A DNA stretch of 64,000 bases, from contig JAHBVV010000001.1 of the NCBI GenBank assembly GCA_019637335.1, forward strand, positions 751,440 to 815,439. Direction: 5' to 3'. Shown here one piece after another: positions 26,461 to 35,435 of this stretch. The translations under genes and the position numbers were made by a program. The stretch comes from Candidatus Hydrogenedentota bacterium (lineage in GTDB: Bacteria > Hydrogenedentota > Hydrogenedentia > Hydrogenedentales > JAEUWI01). Below the pieces are notes generated by a model. It did not search any database. It saw only the letters and a list, made by a program, of their open reading frames with translations, and was not told the origin of the DNA. Position 1 is the stretch's first letter; each line of letters begins with the position of its first letter.

Positions 26461-26489
26461 TTGCATTTGTGCGTCGCACCGGATAGACT
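26461..26489 (+). promoter_or_regulatory. Candidate promoter of the Phd/VapC operon
   Basis: TTGCAT, 17 bases, TAGACT, followed by CTAAGTTTAACC before ATG 26521. The direct repeat CTAAG..CTAAG next to the -10 could be an antitoxin-binding site. Confidence 0.4.
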
Positions 26490-26520
26490 AAGCTAAGTTT
26501 AACCAGACGGGAACGCCGGT

Positions 26521-26760
26521 ATGACGATTGTGAATACCCACGAAGCGAAGACGCATTTGTCTCGGCTGCTGGATCGCGTGGCGTCGGGCGAGGAGATCGT
26601 CATCGCACGCGCGGGGAAGCCCATTGCCCGTTTGACGCCTTACGATGCGCCCGGAGAACCGCGCAAGCCGGGCGCGTGGCGGGGGCGGGTCTGGATGGCG
26701 GACGACTTCGATGATACGCCGGATGACATCATCGCGGACTTCTACGAAAGCGATCCGTGA
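26521..26760 (+). CDS. Phd/YefM-family antitoxin
   Basis: A 79-residue antitoxin. The N-terminal DNA-binding fold shows the family pattern TIVNTHEAKTHLSRLLDRVASGEEIVIARAGKPIARL (read in pieces: NTHEAKTHLSRLL, GEEIVIARAGKPIA). The acidic C-terminus (DDFDDTPDDIIADFYESD) would wrap and block the PIN toxin. The stop codon overlaps the GTG start of the toxin gene, the usual coupling. It should autorepress its operon together with the toxin. Confidence 0.92.
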   Translation: MTIVNTHEAKTHLSRLLDRVASGEEIVIARAGKPIARLTPYDAPGEPRKPGAWRGRVWMADDFDDTPDDIIADFYESDP

Positions 26761-27134
26761 ATCTGCTTCTGGATACCCACGTGTTAATCTGGTGGCTGGC
26801 GGATGACGAGGCCCTGTCCGGCGACGCGCGCAGGGCGATCAGCAATCCCAACAACCTGGTTCTGGTAAGTGCGGCTTCCGCCTGGGAGATCGCGATCAAG
26901 ACAGCCGCGGGGAAGCTTAACGTCCCGGGCAATCTTGAAACCGAGCTGTCTTCGAACGGGTTTCGCGCGCTCCCCATCACGCTGGCTCACGGCGAGGCCG
27001 CCGGGCGCCTCCCGATGCATCACCGCGATCCGTTCGACCGTATATTGATTGCGCAGGCGATGATCGAGGGGCTTACGCTGGTAACGCGGGATCGCCGGAT
27101 GGAGCCGTACGGGGTGAAATTGATCCGCGCCTGA
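26757..27134 (+). CDS. VapC-type PIN-domain toxin
   Basis: A 125-residue PIN ribonuclease toxin starting at GTG 26757 within the antitoxin stop. The acidic site is complete: Asp6 in LLLDTHVLIWW, Glu in SAWEIAIK, and the Asp residues of HHRDPFDRILIAQA and LVTRDRRM. Family members cut tRNA or rRNA to stop growth when the antitoxin is degraded. Partner: the Phd-type antitoxin just upstream. Confidence 0.93.
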   Translation: MNLLLDTHVLIWWLADDEALSGDARRAISNPNNLVLVSAASAWEIAIKTAAGKLNVPGNLETELSSNGFRALPITLAHGEAAGRLPMHHRDPFDRILIAQAMIEGLTLVTRDRRMEPYGVKLIRA

Positions 27135-27160
27135 GCCGACGGACTTGTGGATCGGTCGGG

Positions 27161-28183
27161 CTACTCGCCCCAGCGGCTTTTTCGGGATTGTTCGGCGAGC
27201 CAGCGCAACTGGACGGCGAGGCGGTGCAGCCATTGGGCGGGGGTGTAGCCGGCGACGGTCCCCCCCATTTGCGGGGCCTGGTAGGCGACGGTGGTGACGT
27301 GTTTAACGCCGACGGCGTAGTAGAGGGCGACGAGTTCGTTGTAGGTGAGGGTGCGGCTGAACTGGTAGTTGTCGAGCAGGATGTTGACGCGGTGGGCCAT
27401 TTTTTCGGGGCTGAGGGTGGTGCGTATGCAGAGGTTGGACATGGCGTAGGCGATATCCTCGAGGTAGCAGCCGTCGCCGGCGAACTCGAGATCGAGCACG
27501 CCGGTGAGTTGGTCGCCGATGTAGAGCAGGTTGCCGCCGTGCCAGTCCCCGTGGATCAGGCCGGTTTCGAAGGTATCGCGTTTTTGCTTGCTGAGGGCCT
27601 CGGCGGCGTCGTGCAGGAAGATGGCGATCTGGTTTGCGTATTCGTCGATGTGGGGGGAGTCACTCGTCCGGCGCGCCATCTCCACGAAACGCTGCAGCGA
27701 CTCGCGGGGCACTTCGCTGAATCGCCACTTGCGGGCGTCGCGGGGCGGAACCGGCACGCCGCGGCAGACTTCGTGGAATTTTCCCAGAATCCGGGAGGAG
27801 GTAATCAGGCGGGGGGTGCTGACTTCCATGGGGTCGCCATTGAGGAATCGCTGGAGTTCCATGGCCCAGTTGTCGACCTCGACGATACCTTTTCCATTGC
27901 GTGCCCGCTTGATTTCGGCGACGGGAATCCCGTTGTTGAGGAGGTGGTTGGAGAGGTTGTGCTGGAAGCGGAGGTTGTCGAGCACAACGGGATCGCGGTG
28001 GTAGGTCTTGATGAGGTAGCGGCCGGCGTCGGTGTCGACGATCATTTTTCGGTGGCGGCGCTGGTGGGTGGTTTCGAGTTGCACCGGGAGCTGGACATCC
28101 TCGAAATCGTAGTTTTCTCGGATGACGGCCTGGACGACTTCCATTCCGGTCAACTTTGGCGTAATGCGCGTATCGGTTCCCAT
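27161..28183 (-). CDS. Aminoglycoside-phosphotransferase-fold kinase
   Basis: About 340 residues from ATG 28183, the start of MGTDTRITPKLTGMEV. The Brenner-type catalytic motif is GLIHGDWHGGN and the metal-binding Asp lies in GVLDLEFAG. An N-lobe with GRYLIKTYHRD carries the probable ATP-binding Lys. This architecture is shared by homoserine kinase type II (ThrB-like), CotS/YtaA-type spore kinases and aminoglycoside kinases; the substrate cannot be told from sequence. It is divergent from the ABC/DUF3299 cluster and has its own good promoter. Confidence 0.85.
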   Translation of the reverse strand: MGTDTRITPKLTGMEVVQAVIRENYDFEDVQLPVQLETTHQRRHRKMIVDTDAGRYLIKTYHRDPVVLDNLRFQHNLSNHLLNNGIPVAEIKRARNGKGIVEVDNWAMELQRFLNGDPMEVSTPRLITSSRILGKFHEVCRGVPVPPRDARKWRFSEVPRESLQRFVEMARRTSDSPHIDEYANQIAIFLHDAAEALSKQKRDTFETGLIHGDWHGGNLLYIGDQLTGVLDLEFAGDGCYLEDIAYAMSNLCIRTTLSPEKMAHRVNILLDNYQFSRTLTYNELVALYYAVGVKHVTTVAYQAPQMGGTVAGYTPAQWLHRLAVQLRWLAEQSRKSRWGE

Positions 28184-28237
28184 ATGCCGCTGTTTCCGTT
28201 CCTGAGAGCACAAGCACGACCCGCAGGGGCCGGGATC

Positions 28238-28266
28238 ACTATAACGGAAAGCGCTGGATTGTACAA
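28238..28266 (-). promoter_or_regulatory. Promoter of the APH-fold kinase gene
   Basis: On the minus strand: TTGTAC (28266-28261), 17-base spacer, TATAGT (28243-28238). The -35 sits in the 10-base palindrome ATTGTACAAT (28259-28268), a candidate operator. Confidence 0.55.
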
Positions 28267-28461
28267 TAAATATCAGCCTCTACAGGTTCAACATTATTCA
28301 CACTGGCCCGATTGGACGCGGCGGCGCGGGATCCCGCATACTTGGTGGAGGCTGCGGGCGCGGCGCCGCGGGTGCGCTCACTTGGATGGCGTTGTGAATA
28401 CACCGGATACGGCGCGCCGCGCGCCTCGGGAAACCAACTGGACAAGAATCAGGTAGTTACG

Positions 28462-29124
28462 ATGGTCAAGATCGAGCATTGCCGGCGGAAGCTGGGCCCG
28501 GGGGCCCACTTCTATTGCGAGAAATTTGAGGCGGCGAACGGCGATCACGTCGCGCTGTGGGGTCCGAGCGGGTGCGGTAAGAGCACGATGCTCAACCTGA
28601 TTTCGGGGCTGCTGCGCCCGGACAGCGGCCAGGTGGTGGTGGATGGGGTGGCCATACAGGACCTGAGCGAGGGCCAGCTCGATCACTTTCGTGGCGGGCG
28701 GATGGGCTTCGTGTTTCAGACCTTTAACCTGCTGGCTCCGTTTACGGCGCTGCAGAATGTCATGCTGGCGATGCGGTTCAGCGATTCGATACCGGAGAAG
28801 GAGTGGAAGCCGCGCGCGACGGGCCTGCTGGAGCGTGTGGGGCTTTCGCACCGGCTGCACAGCAAGCCGAACACGATGAGCGTGGGCGAGCAGCAGCGGG
28901 TGGCGATCGCGCGGGCGCTGGCGAACCACCAGAAGCTGATCATTGCGGACGAGCCAACGGGCAGCCTGGACCCGAAGAATTCCGAAGAGATTATGAACCT
29001 TTTCCTCGAAGTCTGCACCGAGCAGGAAGTGACGATGCTGCTGGTGACGCACGACCGGGAGTTGGCGGACCGGCTGCCGCGGCAGTTTGACTGCTCGGCC
29101 CTGGTAGCGGAGAACGCACGATGA
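28462..29124 (+). CDS. ABC transporter ATP-binding protein (LolD/MacB type)
   Basis: About 220 residues from ATG 28462. Walker A is GPSGCGKST, the Q-loop is VFQTFNLL, the ABC signature is MSVGEQQRVAIARAL and Walker B is LIIADEPTGSLD, followed by the switch His in LLVTHDREL. All are canonical for the LolD/MacB/FtsE group. It overlaps the permease gene by four bases (ATGA). With the His-rich permease and the DUF3299-like protein it forms an operon that resembles the zinc-linked Zrg-type transporters, so it probably powers metal handling or extrusion of a lipoprotein-like substrate. Confidence 0.93.
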   Translation: MVKIEHCRRKLGPGAHFYCEKFEAANGDHVALWGPSGCGKSTMLNLISGLLRPDSGQVVVDGVAIQDLSEGQLDHFRGGRMGFVFQTFNLLAPFTALQNVMLAMRFSDSIPEKEWKPRATGLLERVGLSHRLHSKPNTMSVGEQQRVAIARALANHQKLIIADEPTGSLDPKNSEEIMNLFLEVCTEQEVTMLLVTHDRELADRLPRQFDCSALVAENAR

Positions 29125-30491
29125 GCCTTTGGGGAATTGCGTGGAGCTATCTCTGGAACCGGAAGCTGACGACGGTCCTGACGATTGTATCGGTGGCGCT
29201 CGCGGTGGGACTTATCTCCTCGGTGCTGAGCCTGCGCAAGCAGGTGGAGGCGCGGTTCGAGGAGGAAGGGCAGGCTTTCGACCTTGTGGTGGGCCCGAAG
29301 GGGAGCCCGCTACAGCTTGTGCTCGGCAGCGTGTACTTTCTGGACTCCGCGATCGGGCGGGTGCCGCTGGAGGACTACGAAAAGATTAAGGCCGACACAG
29401 AATGGGTGGAGGCGGTGTTCCCGATTGGGCTGGGCGACACCTACGCGGGTTTTCGCATAGTGGGTACGACGCCGGAGCTCCTCGACCACCAGTGGGAGAG
29501 CGCAAGCGGACGCATCCGCAAGCCCTTTACGCTGTCCAACGGCCGCGGCTTTGAGGCGAGCATGGAGGCGGTGATCGGATCGGTGGTGGCGCACCAGACC
29601 GGTTTGGAGGTTGGCGACACGTTTGTGAGTATTCACGGGAGCATCGCGCTTTCAGAGGACATGCAGGAATACGATCACAGCGATCACCCGTACACGGTGG
29701 TGGGCGTGCTCGAGCCGAGCGGGTCGCCGTTTGACCGGGCGATCTATTGCAGCATTGAGTCGGTTTGGGAGGCGCACGGGGGCCATGGCCACCTGCATGG
29801 GGAGTCTGGGGGGCACGGTCATGATCACGGTCATGATCACGATGATGAGCATGATCACGCGCATGACGACGGCCACGAGCACGACGATCACGATCATGCG
29901 GACGAGGCCGATTCGCACGCCGACGACCTGGACGCGTCGAACAGTATCAGCTCGATGTTGGTGCAGCTCCACAGCCCGGGCCAGCGCTTTGAGTACGAGC
30001 CGTGGATCAACGAGAACACGAATTCGATGGCGGTGGTTCCGATCAACGTGATCAGCGACTTTTTCAATGATTTCCTCGACCCGATTAAGGGGCTTATGAT
30101 CGGGATCGGCTATCTGGTGGTGATTATCTCGGCGCTCAGTATTTTGATCGGGCTGTACCTGAGCATTATCCAGCGCAAGCGCGACCTGGCCATCATGCGC
30201 GCACTGGGCGCCTCCTCGTATGAGATCTTCGGGGCGGTGCTTATCGAGGCGTTCTGGGTGACGATCCTGGGCATCGCCGCGGGGTGGGTTTTCGGTAATG
30301 CGGTAACCTTTGCTCTGGGCATCAAGCTCGCCCGGGAATATGGCTTTGTGGTGTCGCCCTTCAATTTCCCCTCGCCGGAGGAATGGCGCGCGTTCGTGAC
30401 GGTGGCGCTGGTGGGCCTGGTGGCGGGGATCCTGCCGGCGTGGCAGGCCTACAACGGCGACGTGGCGAAGGATCTGGCCGACCGGCAGTAG
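29121..30491 (+). CDS. MacB/FtsX-type ABC permease with a His-rich extracytoplasmic loop
   Basis: A 456-residue permease with the MacB/FtsX layout: one N-terminal membrane helix (LTTVLTIVSVALAVGLISSVL), a large periplasmic domain starting VVGPKGSPLQLVLGSVYF, and three C-terminal helices (LMIGIGYLVVIISALSILIG, IFGAVLIEAFWVTILGIAAG, VTVALVGLVAGILPA). Residues about 220-272 hold a dense His/Asp cluster of repeated HGHDHGHDHD-like words, a likely zinc or nickel-binding loop. ATPase and permease genes overlap, and a DUF3299-like gene follows. Metal sensing or uptake is the best reading; the substrate is not shown. Confidence 0.92.
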   Translation: MSLWGIAWSYLWNRKLTTVLTIVSVALAVGLISSVLSLRKQVEARFEEEGQAFDLVVGPKGSPLQLVLGSVYFLDSAIGRVPLEDYEKIKADTEWVEAVFPIGLGDTYAGFRIVGTTPELLDHQWESASGRIRKPFTLSNGRGFEASMEAVIGSVVAHQTGLEVGDTFVSIHGSIALSEDMQEYDHSDHPYTVVGVLEPSGSPFDRAIYCSIESVWEAHGGHGHLHGESGGHGHDHGHDHDDEHDHAHDDGHEHDDHDHADEADSHADDLDASNSISSMLVQLHSPGQRFEYEPWINENTNSMAVVPINVISDFFNDFLDPIKGLMIGIGYLVVIISALSILIGLYLSIIQRKRDLAIMRALGASSYEIFGAVLIEAFWVTILGIAAGWVFGNAVTFALGIKLAREYGFVVSPFNFPSPEEWRAFVTVALVGLVAGILPAWQAYNGDVAKDLADRQ

Positions 30492-30550
30492 TCGGGAAGC
30501 GATGGACGTAACGGCCGGCGGGCGCCGGCCTCGATGAGGACCGAAGTAAG

Positions 30551-31162
30551 GTGAGACAGCGTACGAAACGTGATCTGATTGCGGCGATCGGGGTGGCGGT
30601 GGTGCTTGCGGCGGTGTTTCTGGTGAATGACACCTTCGACCGGCAGCTGCTGGCGCAGCAGAAGGACAAGGAGCGCCGCAAGTGGGAAACGGAGCGCGAG
30701 AAGTCCGGCATGGAAATCCTGCGGTGGAGCCATATGCAGGAGACGGAGGGCAGCTTGCGTTCGGGCCCGGTGTTCACCGAGGAACTCAAGCAGTGGGACA
30801 ACAAGCAGGTCAACGTCATCGGGTTCATGGTGCCGGAGAACGAATTCCGCGACATCAAGGAGTTTATGCTGCTGCCGCTGCCGATCGAATGTTACTTCTG
30901 CAAACGCCCGCCTATGCATGACGTGATGCATGTGGTGATGGAGGAGGGATCGACGACGAATCTGTGGGAGCAGCCGGTGCTGATCAATGGGGTGCTACGG
31001 CTGCACCCGGGACCGAATGACAAGTATTTTTACTCGATTGACCAGGCGGCGCTGGCGCCCGCGGAGGCCGGGGCAACGCTTCAGCGCCGCTATATCGACC
31101 CGGAGCATATGCTGCCGCAGCACGAGCAGCAGGAGGAGCTTCAGGAGGGGATCGAGTTTTAG
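30551..31162 (+). CDS. DUF3299-like membrane-anchored protein
   Basis: A 203-residue protein from GTG 30551. An N-terminal anchor helix (LIAAIGVAVVLAAVFLV) leads to a charged stretch and a C-terminal domain with VNVIGFMVPENEFRDIKEF, LLPLPIECYFCKRPPMHDVMHV and PVLINGVLRL. This matches what I recall of DUF3299, a small OB-like domain found beside ABC permeases in zinc-responsive loci such as Vibrio zrg. The Cys-x-x-Cys and nearby His residues could bind metal. It follows the permease by 59 bases on the same strand. Confidence 0.8.
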   Translation: MRQRTKRDLIAAIGVAVVLAAVFLVNDTFDRQLLAQQKDKERRKWETEREKSGMEILRWSHMQETEGSLRSGPVFTEELKQWDNKQVNVIGFMVPENEFRDIKEFMLLPLPIECYFCKRPPMHDVMHVVMEEGSTTNLWEQPVLINGVLRLHPGPNDKYFYSIDQAALAPAEAGATLQRRYIDPEHMLPQHEQQEELQEGIEF

Positions 31163-31487
31163 GGCCGGTCGATTCGCTCGTGCCGGGGTGGCGCTGGCGG
31201 GGGCCGGGGGTGGTTTGAGGAGCGTGAGGCGTTGTGGTGTCGGAGGCGTTTGTTGTGTCGGGCAGGATGCCCCACCCTCCTGTTGAGCCGCTCGTGCGGG
31301 GTGGCGTTGGCGGGGGCCGGTTGGCGTTGCTCCGGGCACACGAAGGCGCTGGGGCGCCATCGCGTGGCACGGGAGTCAGGGCGATTGAACGAGAGGACGG
31401 CCTGGCGTAATCATGGACGGGCCACGGGTCGGCCAGGATGACCAACCTCCTGCGCTGGGGCGCCTTGCTGGATCGGGCGACTGGGTC
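31163..31487. other. Intergenic region with a GC-rich direct repeat
   Basis: A 30-base block, CGCTCGTG..GGGGTGGCG.TGGCGGGGGCCGG, occurs at 31175-31206 and again at 31289-31320. A second word, AGGATG.CC.ACCTCCTG, occurs near 31264 and 31435. I see no gene. The palindromic content is lower than in the other arrays. Confidence 0.6.
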
Positions 31488-31517
31488 TGTCAACGGGCGG
31501 GTTCCAACTGCTATAAT
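31488..31517 (+). promoter_or_regulatory. Promoter of ilvD (extended -10)
   Basis: TGTCAA, 18 bases, TATAAT at 31512-31517 preceded by TGC, an extended -10. GGAGGAG lies 8 bases before the ATG at 31577. Confidence 0.6.
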
Positions 31518-31576
31518 GCGCATATTTCCCGGGTAGACCAGCCCGATCCCTGACATTGCACCGGAGGAGCACCCCC

Positions 31577-33286
31577 ATGGCCAAGAGCCCCAAATCCGCG
31601 AAGGCGGACCGCCAGTTTTCGAAGCAGATATCCGAATCGCCCGAGCGCGCGCCGAGCCGCGCGATGCTGCGGGCGGTGGGTTTCGGCGATGCCGACTTCA
31701 AGAAGAATATGATCGGCGTGGCGTCGACGTGGAGCATGGTGACGCCGTGCAACATGCACATCGACGTGCTGGCGCGCGAGGCGGAGCTGGGCGTGAACCA
31801 GGCGGGCGGCAAGGGGATTATCTTCAACACCATCACCATCTCCGATGGCATTTCGATGGGCACGGAGGGCATGAAGTACTCCCTCGTCTCCCGCGAGGTT
31901 ATCGCGGATTCCATCGAAACGGTTATCGCGTGCGAGAACCTGGACGGTTTCGTGGCGATTGGCGGCTGCGACAAGAACATGCCGGGCTGCGTGATGGCGA
32001 TGGCGCGGCTGAACCGGCCTTCGGTGTTTGTCTACGGCGGCACGATCCTTCCGGGGGACTATAAGGGCAATCCGGTCGATATTGTTTCCGTGTTTGAGGC
32101 GGTGGGCGAGCACGCCAACGGACGGCTTAGCGCGAAGGAGTTGAAGGCGGTCGAGTCGTGCGCGATCCCCGGCCCGGGCTCCTGCGGCGGCATGTACACC
32201 GCGAACACCATGGCGTCGGCCATCGAGGCGCTGGGCCTGAGCCTGCCCAACAGCTCGGCTCAGGCGGCCATCTCCAAGGACAAGGCGCAGGACTGCCGCG
32301 AGGCGGGGGCGGCGGTAGTGCAGTGCATCAAGAAGAACATCCGCCCGCTGGACATTCTTACGAAGAAGGCGTTTGAGAACGCGATTACGGTAGTGACGGC
32401 CCTGGGCGGGTCCACCAACGCCGTGCTGCATCTGCTGGCCATGGCGCACGAGGCCGGGGTCAAGCTGAAGCTCGACGACTTTACGCGCATCGGCAAGAAG
32501 GTCCCCGTGCTGGCGGACCTGAAACCCAGCGGCAAATACGTGATGAACGAGCTGGTGAAGATTGGCGGCCTGCCGCCGCTCATGAAGATGCTGCTCGATA
32601 AGGGCCTCCTTCACGGCGACTGCCTGACGGTCACCGGGAAGACCCTCGCGGAGAACCTCAAGGGCGTGAAGCCCTACCCCAAGGGCCAGGATGTGGTCCG
32701 CGGCTTCGACAACCCCAAGAAGAAAGACGGCCACCTGGTTGTGCTCTACGGCAACCTGGCCGAGACCGGGGCGGTCGCCAAGATCTCCGGCAACGAAGGC
32801 CTGCGCTTCACCGGCAAGGCCATCTGCTTCAACTCCGAAGAGGACGCGCTGAAGGCGATCCTCGACGGCACGGTGAAGAAGGGCCACGTGATCGTGATCC
32901 GCTATGAGGGCCCCACGGGCGGCCCCGGCATGCGCGAGATGCTGGCGCCCACGGCGGCGGTCATGGGCAAGGGCCTCGGCAAGGACGTGGCGCTGATTAC
33001 CGACGGGCGCTTCTCCGGCGGCAGCCACGGCTTCGTGGTGGGCCACATCACCCCGGAAGCACAGCAGGGCGGCAACATCGCGCTGATCAAGAACGGCGAC
33101 CCGATTACGATTGACGCGGAGAAGCGCAGGATCACGCTGGACCTGCCGCAGAAGGATATCGAGGCGCGCCGGGCGAAGTGGAAGGCCCCGAAGCCCCGCT
33201 ACACGAGGGGCGTGCTGGCGAAGTATGCGAAGCTGGTGTCGCCGGCCTCGGAGGGGGCGGTGACGGACAAGGCGTTGGGGCTGTAG
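31577..33286 (+). CDS. ilvD: Dihydroxy-acid dehydratase
   Basis: A 569-residue IlvD, full length for the family. It dehydrates 2,3-dihydroxy-isovalerate and -methylvalerate, a late step of valine and isoleucine synthesis, using an Fe-S cluster. Cluster cysteines sit in [10 protein letters not shown] and [12 protein letters not shown]. Other signatures include [22 protein letters not shown] and [19 protein letters not shown]. Start ATG 31577 follows a strong GGAGGAG. It is a single gene with its own promoter and a clear terminator 25 bases after the stop. Confidence 0.97.
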   Translation: MAKSPKSAKADRQFSKQISESPERAPSRAMLRAVGFGDADFKKNMIGVASTWSMVTPCNMHIDVLAREAELGVNQAGGKGIIFNTITISDGISMGTEGMKYSLVSREVIADSIETVIACENLDGFVAIGGCDKNMPGCVMAMARLNRPSVFVYGGTILPGDYKGNPVDIVSVFEAVGEHANGRLSAKELKAVESCAIPGPGSCGGMYTANTMASAIEALGLSLPNSSAQAAISKDKAQDCREAGAAVVQCIKKNIRPLDILTKKAFENAITVVTALGGSTNAVLHLLAMAHEAGVKLKLDDFTRIGKKVPVLADLKPSGKYVMNELVKIGGLPPLMKMLLDKGLLHGDCLTVTGKTLAENLKGVKPYPKGQDVVRGFDNPKKKDGHLVVLYGNLAETGAVAKISGNEGLRFTGKAICFNSEEDALKAILDGTVKKGHVIVIRYEGPTGGPGMREMLAPTAAVMGKGLGKDVALITDGRFSGGSHGFVVGHITPEAQQGGNIALIKNGDPITIDAEKRRITLDLPQKDIEARRAKWKAPKPRYTRGVLAKYAKLVSPASEGAVTDKALGL

Positions 33287-33310
33287 ACGCCAACCATACG
33301 CGGTAATTCG

Positions 33311-33349
33311 ACGCGGGCGCTCCGGAGAATCGGACCGCCCGCGTTTTCC
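33311..33349 (+). terminator. Rho-independent terminator of ilvD
   Basis: Stem ACGCGGGCG-c-TCCG, loop GAGAAT, CGGA-c-CGCCCGCGT, followed by TTTCCTTT. Thirteen paired bases with one opposed mismatch. Confidence 0.8.
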
Positions 33350-33876
33350 TTTCCGGGGCCGGCGCGTGGGAGCCGGGTCCCCTCGGCGCCTGGGATGAAA
33401 GCCGCACTGGCCCTTCGGGCCGACGTATCTCCTCGACACCTCTCTGGCGGTCCGGATTGCCTTTGCTCAATTCAGGAATCCGTAACACTTTAGCGGAATG
33501 AAGTTGACTTGATTTCTCGACGACACAAACCCGCGCCGCGAAGAAAGTGTGGACAAATGGGAGCGGGGGCGGCCCGCCTGCACCGCGCCGAAGGCGCGAA
33601 TCTGACTGTTGGCGGTAGCCCGTGTCCAAGCTGCTCCCCGATCAAATGCGCCGATATCGGAAACACTCCATGCACCTGCGGTGCATTGCAGGCGGGGACG
33701 CCTGCGCTCCCAGCCTTGCGCACTTTCGTCGTAGTATCGCGGGATGGCAATAAAGACCTGGCGCTACTTCGTTCGGCTAAAGAATTACAGGAATTCATAC
33801 GTGTGTATTCGAGTGAATTCGTGGCGAACCTCCCATTGGTTGCGGCCAGCGTCCGCGCGGGGTGGAATCGTCTCGG
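33350..33876. other. Repeat-derived intergenic region
   Basis: Holds the GTAACACTTTAGCGG word (33482-33496), GCGCCGAAGGCGCGAATCTG which echoes the 51-bp unit, a hairpin TGCAGGCGGGGACGCCTGC (about 33688-33706) and a reversed CACGAATTCACTCGAATA word (about 33804-33822). It appears to be a graveyard of the window's repeat families between two convergent genes. No gene is supported. Confidence 0.6.
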
Positions 33877-35250
33877 TTACTCCAGGTCCGCCGGAAGCGC
33901 CGCGAGCGTGACGTTCCCCAGTTTTTCCCCGAGATTGGCTTCCGGCGCCCCGGGGCCCCGGTAGTAGATCGCGCCCGTCACATCGAACAGCCCATCCGTT
34001 TCGCCGGAATCCTCGAAAGCGATTGCGGGACGCGCCACGTCGGTGATCACCGCGCAATCCTCGAAAAGGATTCCGCCCGTGCGGGTGACGAGTTCGGGCC
34101 GGCGCGCGTGAATCACGACGGCGGGTGCGGCGGATTCGGGGTCGCGCGCGGGATCGGCCCACGGATGGGCCCAGGTCGTCCGGATGAATTCCACCCGCAC
34201 GCTGTCCGCCGACAGATCGTAAACGCGCGCGCCCGCCTGGCCGGTGTTTTCGCTGGTGCAGCCGACAAACGTGATCGCGCCCTTCGGCCCCTGGTCGGTC
34301 GCGGCCCCGACGCACATCCCGGCCGCGCCGAAGCCGGTCCGGTCCGCCAATTCGGCGCGCGTCTGGCCGGGACTTCCTTCGCGGACGTGGCAGTTTTCAA
34401 AGCGGATGCTCACATCCTCGCTCGTCGCGTCGAGGGGCTTGAGATAGACGAGTATCTGGTTACCGGCATTGTTCTCCATCACCGTATTGCGCACAACGCA
34501 GTTCTTGAGCCGTTCATGCGGGTGGTTGGGCTCAAAGTCGATGCCGGCCTGCGGCGCCGTGCCGCGCGTGTTGGAGAGAACGCAATTCTCGACGAGGAGG
34601 TTCTCCGCGCTGATGACGCTGATGCCCTGGCGGTGGTGATCGTCGCAGACGACATCGCGGATGACAACATCCTCACTCCAGGGCAGGTTTTTCGTGCCGC
34701 TGATGTAGACGCCGTCGCCGCCGGAAGACTCAATGCGCAGGCCCTCGATGAGCACATTTCGCGCGCCGTGCATGCGGATGCCCATGCGCCACTCGGCCTT
34801 CTCGTAGGGTTCCCGCTGGTAGTCCCGCTTCCACATGCGGAGCGTGGCCCCATAGCCGCGGACGGTGACATTCTCGGCGTCGGTGATGGAGAGCAGGGAA
34901 TCGTTCTTGCCCCGGAATTCGCCGCGTTTGGCCAACAGGAGGACCCCGGGCTCCAAGACGAGATCGAGGTTGCTCCGCAGTTTGATCGGGCGCACGATCC
35001 ACGGCTTCCCGTCGAAGGGAATGATGACGCGGGGCGCGCCGCTGTTGATCGCGGCTTGCACGGCGTCGGTGGCGTCCTCGTCGTTGTGGCCCCACCACGC
35101 GGCATTGGCGACCGGCTTCTCACTCGACTTGACGGCGGCGGGATTGGCGGCGTTGCGCCAGGGCGGCGGCGGATCCTGCGCGCGGATCGGGGTGGCGCCG
35201 ACGAGAATGGCGTTGGCGATCAGCATGGCGCGCTGGTATTTTAGGTGCAT
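33877..35250 (-). CDS. Secreted right-handed parallel beta-helix protein
   Basis: About 457 residues from ATG 35250 (or 35253), with AGGAGT upstream and a signal peptide (MLIANAILVGATPIRA). Successive strands of about 22 residues, such as LLSITDAENVTVRGYGATL, NVLIEGLRIESSGGDGVYI, DVVIRDVVCDDHHRQGISV and NLLVENCVLSNTRGTA, are typical of pectate-lyase or poly-epimerase beta-helices. A conserved DDATDAVQAAINSG segment near the N-terminus is common to the glycosidase/lyase members. It probably binds or cleaves an acidic polysaccharide; the catalytic residues cannot be placed by eye. Confidence 0.85.
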   Translation of the reverse strand: MHLKYQRAMLIANAILVGATPIRAQDPPPPWRNAANPAAVKSSEKPVANAAWWGHNDEDATDAVQAAINSGAPRVIIPFDGKPWIVRPIKLRSNLDLVLEPGVLLLAKRGEFRGKNDSLLSITDAENVTVRGYGATLRMWKRDYQREPYEKAEWRMGIRMHGARNVLIEGLRIESSGGDGVYISGTKNLPWSEDVVIRDVVCDDHHRQGISVISAENLLVENCVLSNTRGTAPQAGIDFEPNHPHERLKNCVVRNTVMENNAGNQILVYLKPLDATSEDVSIRFENCHVREGSPGQTRAELADRTGFGAAGMCVGAATDQGPKGAITFVGCTSENTGQAGARVYDLSADSVRVEFIRTTWAHPWADPARDPESAAPAVVIHARRPELVTRTGGILFEDCAVITDVARPAIAFEDSGETDGLFDVTGAIYYRGPGAPEANLGEKLGNVTLAALPADLE

Positions 35251-35435
35251 CATGGGCGGCTACTCCTGTTCGGGGCGGGACCGGGCGGCCCGGTGGAGAG
35301 ATATTGCGCCCATTATGCTACCATGTCGCCTCCGATACAAGCGCGGCGGCGCATTTCGCCGCGTTCCGTTTGTCTTTTGCGCGCAGCCAGGCGTCTTGCG
35401 CCGCCCGCGCGGTTCAGTTCGAGAGGAAAGTTTCC

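Noticed and set aside
31511-33439. A 642-codon minus-strand frame
   Set aside because: It is antisense to ilvD, whose identity is certain.
33862-35244. A 460-codon plus-strand frame
   Set aside because: It is antisense to the beta-helix protein, which has a signal peptide and repeated strands.
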